A stretch of DNA of 64,000 nt. It comes from Ixodes scapularis (lineage: Eukaryota; Arthropoda; Arachnida; Ixodida; Ixodidae). Location: contig NW_024609835.1 in assembly GCF_016920785.2 (NCBI RefSeq), positions 22,597,108-22,661,107 of the forward strand, in the 5' to 3' direction. Positions within the stretch are counted from its first letter, which is position 1. The number at the start of each line of letters is the position of its first letter. Of this stretch, positions 55,657 to 64,000 are shown piece by piece. A program made the translations under genes and the position numbers. Under the pieces are notes generated by a model, which saw only the letters and a program-made list of their open reading frames with translations, was not told where the DNA came from and searched no databases.

Positions 55657-55812
55657 ATGCTCGGATGCTGTGCTCCTGGCTGTTGCAGCGGGTACGCCTC
55701 TCAGGCGTCAAGAAGTGACGACAAGCGCCACTTCTTTACCGTTCCGAAAGATGCTATGCGCCTGAAGGTATGGCAGAACTCGGTTCCTAAAAAAATGCTC
55801 AAGCTCACATAA
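55657..55812 (+). CDS. THAP-like N-terminal exon
   Basis: The ATG at 55657 opens MLGCCAPGCCSGYASQASRS then DDKRHFFTVPKDAMRLKVWQ, and the frame stops at 55810-55812. CCAPGC, HFFTVPKD and RLK-x-W are strong marks of the first half of a THAP zinc finger. The C-x2-H half is absent, so either an exon boundary (for example AAG|GTATGG at about 55775) leads to a distant exon, or this is a remnant. THAP domains bind DNA and occur in P-element-type transposases and in host transcription regulators. Confidence 0.55.
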   Translation: MLGCCAPGCCSGYASQASRSDDKRHFFTVPKDAMRLKVWQNSVPKKMLKLT

Positions 55813-56606
55813 AAAAAAAAACATGTGTGCGTTTCGCATTTTCGTCTTGACGACATTAATCGTCATTCTTCGTACGTCATCAATGGGTAGGCGGTTTTGA
55901 TGGCCAGGGGGCAATGACTATTAACAAAAGATGCTGTGCCATGTGTCTTCCCAAATGTCCTCGCAAACATCTCTTGAAACCAACCGCAAAGAGCAGCAAA
56001 CGAAACGCCCCCACACATCTACGGTTTACTCAGGATACAGCCAGTTCTGTCACCATCAATGATGTGACGATTACACATGAACCCGACGCAGAAGACGATG
56101 ACAGCACCCGAACAGACACGCGCACCGACGTTTAGTGGAGCCAACGCCTCCTGTTCAAAGATGCCCGTCAGGTGGCTCTCTGATTGGGGCCTGTCTAAAG
56201 CCCCTCGATGTGTTTGTGATTGTCTGACTTTTATCAAGGGACTTTAGGCCTGTCTAGGGTGCCTCAATGTGCGTCTGTCATAGGGTGAAGACACCCACTG
56301 TTGTATTGAAAACTGCCTGCGCGTGCCAAATGGGCCTTAAAATGGCGCCAAAGCACCAGGCAGGGCTAAGCGCTCGCTCCGAACGAGATCGAAGCGCGTG
56401 CATTCTGGGCATATACTTCGTTTCAGCTTCGGTCCAGACGCAGCCGATGCTACAAGCGCGAGCATGGGGCCCAGAACAGTGCTTGCACTGCAGAAACGCG
56501 CGTGCTTGGCAGGGATGCTGAAAGCCCGGAGCTCGCGCTTGTAGCTTTGGCTGCGTCTGGACCGAAGCTCAAACGAAGTATAGAAATGGCCGAGATGCCG
56601 CCACCC

Positions 56607-57255
56607 TAGAGCCGTATATGTAGAGAGTTTGGCCATTCGTTGGGAAGTATAGGAGACAAATGAGGAGGCGCCATTGGCCGAAACCGGGCTGGGCGTGTTC
56701 CAGGGCGTCTTCAGAAATTCGAATGTGACCAACCAGAAGCCGGAAATGATACCCTGGCGGTGGTCGCGAGAAATAAACCTGATAACTGCGTTGAAGTAAC
56801 TCTCGATGGCTGAAAATATGGTACACGTGATGTTTCAATCACGCTCATCCGAAATGATGGTGGAAGCGTGCGACTAGCGGAACGGTCGACATAATCCGTA
56901 CGCCAAGCGCCGAGGGCCGGGAAGCTGCCGTTCGAGCGGTCACAAACTATCCGCGCAAAACAGAGTTGAGCGGCGTATTCGTTTCTTACAACTTTCTGCA
57001 TGATCATGATCAAAACACCACGTGAACCATATTTTCAACCACAAAGAGTTACTCCATTTCACGCTTGCGCGCTTATTAAAACCATATACGAACATAGACC
57101 TTTGATCAGAACTGTTTGTCGCTACCACCGCTAGGGGATTGTTTTCGGCTTCTGGTTGCTCAAAAGAGCATGCCAAGCCCTCCTTCCGAGTCTGCCGCAC
57201 GCCCTAGCTCTGCCCGCGCCTCCCATTGACCAAACTCTCTACATATACGGCTCTG
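56607..57255. mobile_element. hAT-like non-autonomous element, copy 2
   Basis: A 649-bp homologue of 9222-9847. The ends are TAGAGCCGTATATGTAGAGA and its complement, ending ACATATACGGCTCTG. A perfect 8-bp duplication, CGCCACCC, flanks it (56599-56606 and 57256-57263). The interior shares TGGGAAGTATAGGAG, AAGCCGGAAATGATACCCTG and CTACCACCGCTAGGGGATT with copy 1. No transposase is encoded. Confidence 0.85.
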
Positions 57256-57344
57256 CGCCACCCTAAGACAGACGTGACGAAAGTGTATGAAGGCACCCTA
57301 GGCTTGTCTACAGTTCCTCGATATGCTCCCCCGAAAGGGGAGCA

Positions 57345-57645
57345 GAGTTGCGCATTTGTTTTCCCCGCGCCGCAACGCCGCTATTCGCCGAGATCCATCA
57401 CGTGAGGAGCAAAGCATCCGGCGCCGTGCAAGAAAGCCACCTTTACGGTCGCTTTGCCGACGTTGCTCGCGCCTCGGCGTATGTTCCCCTGCTTTCTCCT
57501 CCTCCCCTCTTCTGTTTTTCATTAGCGGCGGCACGCGCGGCGCCGCTAATTGCCAAGTTTAGTCACGTGACGAGCAAAGCATCCAGGGCGAGCAGGAAAG
57601 CCGGCGCTATGGCCACCCTCCGAGTCTGAATGCGCAACTCTGCTA
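57345..57645. mobile_element. 300-bp MITE
   Basis: Inverted ends are AGCAGAGTTGCGCATT at 57345 and AATGCGCAACTCTGCT at the right. Inside, CGTGA(G/C)GAGCAAAGCATCC occurs twice in direct orientation (about 57400 and 57567). No target duplication is visible. Confidence 0.55.
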
Positions 57646-57701
57646 CTGCCATCGTGTTGTAGCCAAACGCCATGCGGTGGCGCTCGACTCAGACACTCAG
57701 A

Positions 57702-57741
57702 CACCATGCCATGGCAGGCCCTAGGCTGCCATGGCATGGTG
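57702..57741. other. near-perfect 40-bp palindrome
   Basis: CACCATGCCATGGCAG and CTGCCATGGCATGGTG flank an 8-base centre containing CCTAGG. It adjoins the LINE fragment that follows. Confidence 0.65.
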
Positions 57742-58090
57742 GCGAACGAAGCTGCCCAAGGAGATCTTGGATGGTCATCGTTAGAAGCAAGAGAAGCAGC
57801 TAGCAAGATCGGCTACGACGGGCGTCTGCGACTCATGGACCGAGGACGGTGGGCCAAACGACTATTTGTGTACATACACCTGACAGGGACACAGACAAAG
57901 TGGAGAAAGCGACTGTACCAGCTGGAAAAGAAATATGGCTTCTTTACTGTGCCCGTGGCTGCCACTACAGAGCAAAAGTGGGAACTGGAGGTGCGGAAGA
58001 GAGTGCGCGAGGAAGAGGCTGTGCAGTGGTCGGAGGCGGCCCGCTCAAAACCCTGCAAGTGTACAACCGCTGGAAAAATGCAATATCGAC
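57742..58090 (+). pseudogene. C-terminal fragment of another LINE
   Basis: The frame reads NEAAQGDLGWSSLEAREAAS, KIGYDGRLRLMDRGRWAKR and WRKRLYQLEKKYGFF, then EEAVQWSEAARSKP, and after a shift LQVYNRWKNAISTEL. I recognise this as the region after the reverse transcriptase in LINEs common in tick proteomes. It ends abruptly where the next LINE starts, at about 58090. Confidence 0.55.
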
Positions 58091-60655
58091 AGAATTACTG
58101 ACTCCATTTCTACCTTAATTGATTTCTTTGTTACGAATTATGATGTCTCTTCCATAGCTGCTGATGTCATTGGCGCCGATATCAGCGATCACCTACCAAT
58201 ATTTATGTTAATAAAAAAGTTACACAAAACAAAGAACAGTGCAAAACAAAAAACTTTTAAAAGGCAAAATGTTACAGACGCAACAATGGCGGTGTTTAGA
58301 GATGTTTTATCCTCAGTAAATTGGGACACCCTTTACTCGGAGACAGATGTCAACCGTGCATATGAATATTTTTTACAAACATTTAAAAAATTGTACGATG
58401 AGTGCTTTCCTTACAGAACCGTCAACTTGTGTAAAAAAATACGTAAGCCTTGGATGACGAGGGAGTTATTGCATAAAATACGTGAGAAAAACAGCATGTA
58501 CCAGCGCTTCTTAAAAACAAGGGACTCCGAAGACCTCAAGGCTTTCAAGAGGTATCGTAATATATTAACTGGTTTACAAAGGCGTGCGAAATCTGAATAC
58601 TTTACAAGTCTATTCACTAGAGATGATAACAAAGATTCACGTGTTCTTTGGGAAAGGGTAAACAATGCATTGCATCCAAACCGTGAACGTCAAACATTAG
58701 ATAAAATAATCTGGGGAGATGTTCAACTGTGTGGCTGCGCTCTGGCGAATGCTTTTAACAGTTACCTAGTGAACCAATCAAGTGATGTAGATCTGCCTCA
58801 AGGTGGACCCGATGCTTGTGGTTATATCAATCGTAATTTCGAAAATTCTTTTTTTATGAGTCCGACAGATGAGTGTGAAGTTCTCGCGGTTTTTAAAAAC
58901 CTAAAAAACTGCAAAAGTCAAGACGTAAATGATTTCAATATCAAACCGATTAAGTATGTCGTCGATATTGTGACACCTGTGTTAACGTATATATTTAATC
59001 TATCGCTTTCTTCCGGTGTTTTTCCTAAAGCAATGCAGCGCGCTAAGGCGGTCACTTTGTATAAAGGTGGAGATAAAAATATGTTTAAAAATTATAGACC
59101 TATTTCATTGTTATCCATATTCTCAAAGGGTCTTGAGAAAATAATTCATCAGAGACTTTATTCCTACCTAGAGAGACATTCTGCTATTTCGAATAGTCAG
59201 CATGGCTTTCGTAAGCACCGGTCAACAGAATCAGCGCTCTTAGTACAAAAACAGCAGATCATTGAAAGCTTTGAAAACAAGGAACTTATTTTGGGTATAT
59301 ATATCGATTTTTCGAAAGCGTTTGACTTGATTAATCACACAATATTGCTGGACAAGTTAGAGCGCTATGGTATTCGTGGAACTGCTCTGAATTTATTTAG
59401 ATCTTACCTGCAGTACCGTACACAATTCGTTACCATTAACAACTATATTTCAAACCACTCAAAAAATTGAAACCGGAGTACCTCAGGGTAGTGTGCTCGG
59501 GCCACTCTTATTTATTATTTTTATTAATGATATTGAAAATAGTGTACCACAGGCAAACCTTGTTTCTTATGCTGACGACACAACTATTTTTATTAAGGGC
59601 CACACAGCGGATGAAATAGAGAGCACGGCAATAAAAGTCCTTTCAAACATCGATTTGTGGACGAAAGTAAACGGGCTAAAAATAAACGCGGAAAAAACTA
59701 AATGTGTGTTATTTCGACCACGAAATAGACAAGTACCTAATTTGCTTCAAATAACTTTAGGGTTTTCAACACTTCAAGTGGTAAAGTCGGTAAAAATATT
59801 GGGCGTTTATTTCACTGAATCGTTGTCATGGAATGAGCACGTTGATTATATACATCAAAAAGTTCGTAAATCTATTGGTCTCCTTTGTAAGAATCGGGAT
59901 GTCTTTCCAACAGGTGTTAAATTACTTTTATATTATTCTTTGATTTACACTCACTACGTGTATTGCCATTTAGTTTGGGGCCAAACAACGATACAAAATA
60001 TAACAAAACTACGTTGCTAACCCAAAAGAGGGTTCTTCGAATTATCGCAAATGTACCCTTCTTGCACCCTTCTCGGGAGCTTTTTCTTAAACATAACGTC
60101 ATTCCTATTGACCACTTGTACCAATTTCGCCTGCCGGTGATGTATAATATGGCATTAAAACATAACATTTCTTTCCTTTTCGCACTGTCGGGCTTAGCAA
60201 AACTAGATCATAAATATGTCACACGTCATGGCGAAATTTGGAGCGTTTCAATACCTCGTACGAATTACGGCTTTACATCATTAAAATACGCATTACCATC
60301 TTTACTTAATAAACTCGAGGCCAATGGTATCAGCATCTATGGGACATCAAATCGGATGTTGGCAAAAATCATATTACAGACAACATAATTTTTACCTCTT
60401 GTGCCTGGAGTTTTTGTATCTGTGGTGAAACTTTATTCAACTTTAAAAATATTTGTTTTGATGCATTCAAGCTGAGTGCAACAATGTGAATAGTCGTTAT
60501 TGTGTTTTAGTGTCCATTTTTGTGTTTTCGTTGTGTTTCCAATGCTGCTTTCCCGCCAAAGTGTGTTAGGGCGCCAGGACCTCGTCAAGCTGCAACCGCA
60601 GCTTTTTGTCCTGACGTCCTCCCTTTTTGTACCAACCAGAATGGGAAATAAAATA
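58090..60655 (+). pseudogene. 5'-truncated Jockey/CR1-like LINE with frameshifts
   Basis: It begins in the last part of the endonuclease (GADISDHLPIFMLI), then a linker, then reverse transcriptase: NYRPISLLSIFSKGLEKII, QHGFRKHRSTESA, motif A YIDFSKAFDLINH, motif B ETGVPQGSVLGPLLFIIFI, motif C SYADDTTIF, and LGVYFTESLSW. The frame breaks near 59450 (before motif B) and near 60010, then continues with LLTQKRVLRIIANVPFLHPS to a stop at 60386-60388. The 3' end has GGGAAATAAAATACA followed by the (TTA)n tract. It would be inactive as it stands. Confidence 0.8.

Positions 60656-60656
<1 letters not shown>

Positions 60657-60704
<48 letters not shown>
60657..60704. repeat. (TTA)n microsatellite shared by two LINE tails
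   Basis: About 15 TTA units. It is the 3' tail of the plus-strand LINE ending at 60655 and, read on the other strand as (TAA)n, the 3' tail of the minus-strand LINE. Confidence 0.9.
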
Positions 60705-60705
<1 letters not shown>

Positions 60706-60834
60706 GTACAAAGGGGATTCGTCACATCCTCTTGAGTATCATCATCTGGAGTGACGTGGAGGGGAAAGGAAAAAGGAAAGGGGGTCATACATGCCTCGCC
60801 ACCCCTGAAAGACGGAGAAAGTCTAACAGGGAGT

Positions 60835-61545
60835 CAGACTTGTACGTAACGCGTTACAAGTAATTGATTACTTGTAATCAATTACAGTTAAGTGTAATTT
60901 TGTAACGCTTCAATTACATTTGTCAAGCTGTAACGCTCGGAGTAATTCAATTACTTTTTTCTGTAATCAATTACAAAATCAATTACACAATTACCAATTA
61001 CATTTCTCATTCCACAATTTTTTTTTCTCACAAAAATCAACATAGTCACTCAGCCATGGAGCAAAAATGATTGACATTTTTTTAACATCTAAAAAAAATA
61101 AAACTAGGATTGGTCGGCAAATCCTTTTTTCTTTTGCGCCACGCTCTTCTACAAGCGCGCCACCAGCCTTGGCTGGGGAGTTCCGGATCTCGTTGCAGAT
61201 TGCTGATAAAGTCGACGGGAAGCGGGAACTCGCTATTGACTTTTTAGTGGGCTTTGTTCCTTAGGTCGACGCGTCAGCTACACGACAAGGTCCGGGTCTG
61301 AAAACAAAAAAGGGAACAATAACCGAACAAAATTGTGTACGCAATATTTTACTGTGTATTTGTGTATTTCTGTCATCGCAATAAGAAGTAACGTGAAAGT
61401 AACTTGAAAAGTAATCAATTACTTTGCAGTAATTGTTCAATTACTTCTGGGAGGCAGTAATCAGTAACGGTAATCGGTTACTTTTTTGACTGTAGTAATT
61501 GCAATTGTAATCAGTTACTTTTTTTCAGTAACGTGTACAAGTCTG
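60835..61545. mobile_element. hAT-like element inserted in the LINE coding sequence
   Basis: A 711-bp element with ends CAGACTTGTACGTAACGCG and CGTGTACAAGTCTG and subterminal TAAT(C/T)GATTAC-type repeats. A perfect 8-bp duplication CAGGGAGT flanks it (60827-60834 and 61546-61553). Removing the element and one octamer joins the LINE reading frame (KQILDSL then LDFLRLSGVARHV-stop). It has no transposase. Ends of the same family lie at 52660-52870 and 53385-53600. Confidence 0.9.
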
Positions 61546-61553
61546 CAGGGAGT

Positions 61554-62234
61554 CGAGGATCTGCTTCCTGTGCTGGTTTGCGAGGTCCGGAAGGGTCCAC
61601 TCTTCATATGTTGTGGGTCTTCTTGCCTGTAAGGGAAGCTTCTTCCACGCTGCTTCGCGATACCGCAAACTTTCAGCGCAGTCCCACACGAGGTGGAAAC
61701 ATGTTGCCGGGACACCGCAGTATTCGCAGTTGGGGTCAATGCGTGGGTCGTTCGGGTCTGTAGGCTTATAAAATCTAGCCTGCCAGATGGGCGTGATGGC
61801 CGTATTTGTTTGGAGCCGCCTGATGCTCACCTCCTCGCACCGGTTGTATTCCGGCGGGATCGGATAAGAATCTGGCGGAAGAAGGGAGATGAGCCTGAGT
61901 TTTCGGGCAAGCCGCTCCTCCCTTTTTTCTCGTCTGGGTCAGGTGGTATGGCAGGCCTTTCGTCTTGTTCTTGAGGTGCGAGGAGAGGATCGTGGCCTTG
62001 TGAGGGCAGGGTACATGCGTTTAGCTGCGCCCTCGCGGCCTCGTTCGCTCTCTCGTTTTCCGGTATGCCTTCGTGGCCCGGAATCCAGTCTATAACGACG
62101 GTGACGTAGGGTTTTGATTGCTTAACAATAACGCTTCGTATTTGGAGCGCGATGTCATTCTGCGAGCGGCATCGTTTGCATTCACGGAGTGCTTCTTGCG
62201 AATCTGTGTAAATAATTACATTGGCTCGTGGTAA
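61554..62234 (-). pseudogene. LINE RNase H C-terminal half and Cys/His region
   Basis: Minus-strand frames give NVIIYTDSQEALRECKRC and VIDWIPGHEGIPENERANEA (RNase H, with the catalytic Asp of TDS and a GHEG..NERANEAA motif). After a frame change come EVSIRRLQTNTAITPIWQAR and CEYCGVPATCFHLVWDC, a Cys-x2-Cys..His-x4-Cys terminal region. At least one frameshift lies near 61880. Confidence 0.7.
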
Positions 62235-63182
62235 TTACACAGACGGCTTGCAATACTGCAAGCCGTCTGTGGCTTCCTTGACGGCTTGCAGTATTGCCAA
62301 CAGCTCTGCCGTCTTGGAGCTGCTCGTCTTGTACGTTTCCCCTCTCCATGTTTTGCTGCGGGTGGGTGAGCTCCATGCGATGCATGTGCGTCCAGCCTCA
62401 TTTCTGGCCGCGTCGGTATAGAAGACGTCGGCATCGTCTCCGAGTTGTCCAATTTTCTTTAGGTGTTCTTTACTCTGGTGCTGGCGCCTCTTCTTATGGT
62501 CTCTTCCTTGGTTTGGGGGTATTGGCCTACTTGTTGAGACATCCTCCGTTTCCCACGGGGGCGGCGGATGTGCAGCAATAGTTGTTGTGTCAAGGTCCGT
62601 GGTCTTTTCTAATTTCTGCAAGATGACTCTACCAAGATCTGAGCGAGAGAGCCTTTTGAGCTGCCCCAGCACCATTTCGTCAGCGATTTCTCGGGCCTTG
62701 TTCACTTGGGCAGCCTTCTCCAGCTTGGCGATAGGAGTGAACTTGGGAAGACCCGTGATGACTCTCATGGCGCTTCTGTTGAGTATATTGAGGGTCTCTT
62801 CTTGCACTCTATTAAGTCGGAGGTAGCTGAGGTCGTACACCGCCTTCGAAACGAGGAGGGCTCGGTGTAATCTCTTTAGTAGATCTGCCTGTGCTCCCCA
62901 GGCCTTCGTCGTGAGCTTTCGAAGTAGGTTCAGTCCATCCGACCATTGGATTTTTGTTTGCTTCATCCAGGTTGTAGCTTCTCCATTTTGCTCAAAAGTG
63001 ACGCCAAAGATTTTGAGGTTGGAAGCCTTTAGGATGGGGGTTCCATCGATTTTAAGTTGAATTTGTTTGTCGAAACGTTTGGTTTTGTGTTTTGTGACGA
63101 TCATAAAGGAGGTCTTTTCAGGCGAGAGATGAAGGCCTGATTGTCTTGCAAAGGCCTGTGTTACATCCAGGGCTTTTTGCAT
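62235..63182 (-). pseudogene. LINE reverse transcriptase thumb and RNase H start
   Basis: A 315-codon frame begins MQKALDVTQAFARQSGLHLS then PEKTSFM. It has the KIFGVTFEQNGEAT block, a long helical connector, and the start of RNase H (DADVFYTDAARNEAGRTCIA, then SSSKTAELLAILQAVKEA with its catalytic Glu). It ends when it runs into a 32-bp palindrome at 62239-62270 that appears to be an inverted duplication of the ILQAV codons. Confidence 0.75.
62239..62270. other. snap-back palindrome inside the RNase H domain
   Basis: ACAGACGGCTTGCA and TGCAAGCCGTCTGT pair perfectly around ATAC. The sequence GACGGCTTGCAGTATTGCC recurs 20 bp away at 62280, so an inverted local duplication explains it. It breaks the domain. 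Confidence 0.65.
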
Positions 63183-63426
63183 TGTTTCTTATTGCTTTCT
63201 GGGAATTCCTTTGACGGTCCAGGGTGTAACGTCGTCCGCGTATATAGAAAAGTTAATGTTGGGTATGGCATCCAACGCGTTCGCTAGGTCTGTCATAGCC
63301 ATGTGAACAGTGTTGGGGATATCACAACACCCTGGGGGACGCCGGTGTTGTTGTGCCGCCAGGGGCTTCTGTTTGCACCAATAACTATTTGATACGTTCG
63401 CTCCTTGAGAAACGACTTAATAAAGT
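63183..63426 (-). pseudogene. LINE reverse transcriptase motifs B and C
   Basis: Minus-strand frames read NMLNFIKSFLKERTYQIVIG, then NTGVPQGVVISPTLF (motif B), a frame change near 63300, then NINFSIYADDVTPWTV (motif C, YADD). An in-frame stop follows at about 63191. The gap in the open frame explains why this part is not one ORF. Confidence 0.7.
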
Positions 63427-64000
63427 TTAACATGTTGCCTCGGATGTGCTTTGTGCTGCTTCGATGACCGTCTTGTGAAAAATGCTGTCGAATGCCTTCT
63501 TGATGTCTAAGGCAACTATGGTTCTTGGTTGTCTCTTGAACTGAGGCTTCTCGTACACGTCACGATGTATCATTGCCAAGCTGTCCTGGGTGGACAAGCC
63601 AGGTCTGAAACCCGTTTGCATTGGATGCAGGTCACCTCGAGTCTCGAGGATCCATGAAAGCCTCGTTTCAACCATCTTTTCTAAAATTTTGCACAAGTTC
63701 AATGTTAGCGAAATAGGCCTGAGATTTTGTAGGGTGTTGAGTGGCTTTCCGGGCTTGGGGATCGGGATGACCGTTGATCTCTTCCACTCAGCCGGGATTT
63801 CTCCGCCGTCCCAGATGTCGTTGTAACTTTGGAGGAGTTCTTCAAGTTCTTCTTTAGGCAATTGGTTTCTTAGTGCCGGGACTGTGACTTGATCGGGTCC
63901 CGGTGCCGAGTTGGTATTGGCTGCCGTGAGTGCCTCAAGTAGCTCGCCCATGGTGAATGGTGCGTTCTCGGGTGCGGGGTCTTCAACTTGAAGTGGCTGA
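63427..64000 (-). CDS. LINE reverse transcriptase, N-terminal motifs (cut by window edge)
   Basis: Upstream of TMGELLEALTAANTNSAPGP the frame stays open to the window edge. It holds SAPGPDQVTVPAL, PKPGKPLNTLQNLRPISLTL, ETRLSWILETRGDLHPMQTG then FRPGLSTQDSL, and motif A TIVALDIKKAFDSIFHKTVI with its catalytic Asp. A stop follows at 63427. Confidence 0.75.
   Translation of the reverse strand, partial: QPLQVEDPAPENAPFTMGELLEALTAANTNSAPGPDQVTVPALRNQLPKEELEELLQSYNDIWDGGEIPAEWKRSTVIPIPKPGKPLNTLQNLRPISLTLNLCKILEKMVETRLSWILETRGDLHPMQTGFRPGLSTQDSLAMIHRDVYEKPQFKRQPRTIVALDIKKAFDSIFHKTVIEAAQSTSEATC

Larger units (their letters stand above)
60705..64000 (-). mobile_element. I/LOA-type LINE with RNase H domain, continues past the window
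   Basis: Read from 64000 downward: reverse transcriptase, RNase H, a Cys/His C-terminal region, a stop at 60785-60787 and a (TAA)n tail. It is interrupted by a hAT element (60835-61545). The presence of RNase H after the reverse transcriptase places it in the I/LOA/R1 group rather than with the CR1-type elements in this window. ORF1 and the endonuclease lie outside the window. Confidence 0.8.

Overview
This is a window of repeat-rich animal nuclear DNA, not a bacterial or viral segment. It has no operons, ribosome binding sites, rRNA or CRISPR. Coding sequence lies in GT-AG spliced exons or in transposable elements (TEs). The mix of TEs, the LINE C-terminal regions, the THAP-type exons and the long G/C homopolymers suggests a chelicerate, most likely a hard tick. 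That is an inference from familiarity, not from a search.

One host gene is supported, all on the minus strand. A RING-CH (MARCH-type) E3 ubiquitin ligase begins at 53956. Its C4HC3 finger is split over two exons (53779-53956 and 52344-52537). Two GC-rich exons lie 20 and 25 kb downstream (31993-32211 and 27301-27531). Each encodes two membrane segments and a stop, and each has a phase-0 acceptor that fits the phase-0 donor of exon 2. They look like alternative last exons, and the introns between are full of TEs.

Layout. 0-3.2 kb: three MITEs, then a CACGTGAC minisatellite. 3.2-8.3 kb: little recognisable. 8.3-13.1 kb: TA-, hAT- and Harbinger-type MITEs and a broken L1/Tx1-like LINE. 13.2-18.6 kb: a nearly complete CR1/L2-like LINE with in-frame 270-bp 5' repeats and a 2A-like motif, inserted at the exact centre of a palindromic TA-flanked element. 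18.6-24.1 kb: tRNA-like relics, a THAP exon and a Harbinger element with a three-exon transposase gene carrying one frameshift. 27-54 kb: the MARCH-like gene, with MITEs, a truncated LINE, two TCAC minisatellites, long inverted repeats and THAP-like sequence in its introns. 55-64 kb: a THAP exon, a second copy of the hAT element, and two convergent LINEs meeting at one (TTA)n tract, one of which is interrupted by a third hAT element with a perfect 8-bp duplication.

Apart from the MARCH-like gene and perhaps the THAP exons, the coding-like sequence is TE-derived and mostly broken. Nesting gives relative ages: the foldback element precedes the LINE inside it, and the minus-strand LINE precedes the hAT inside it.
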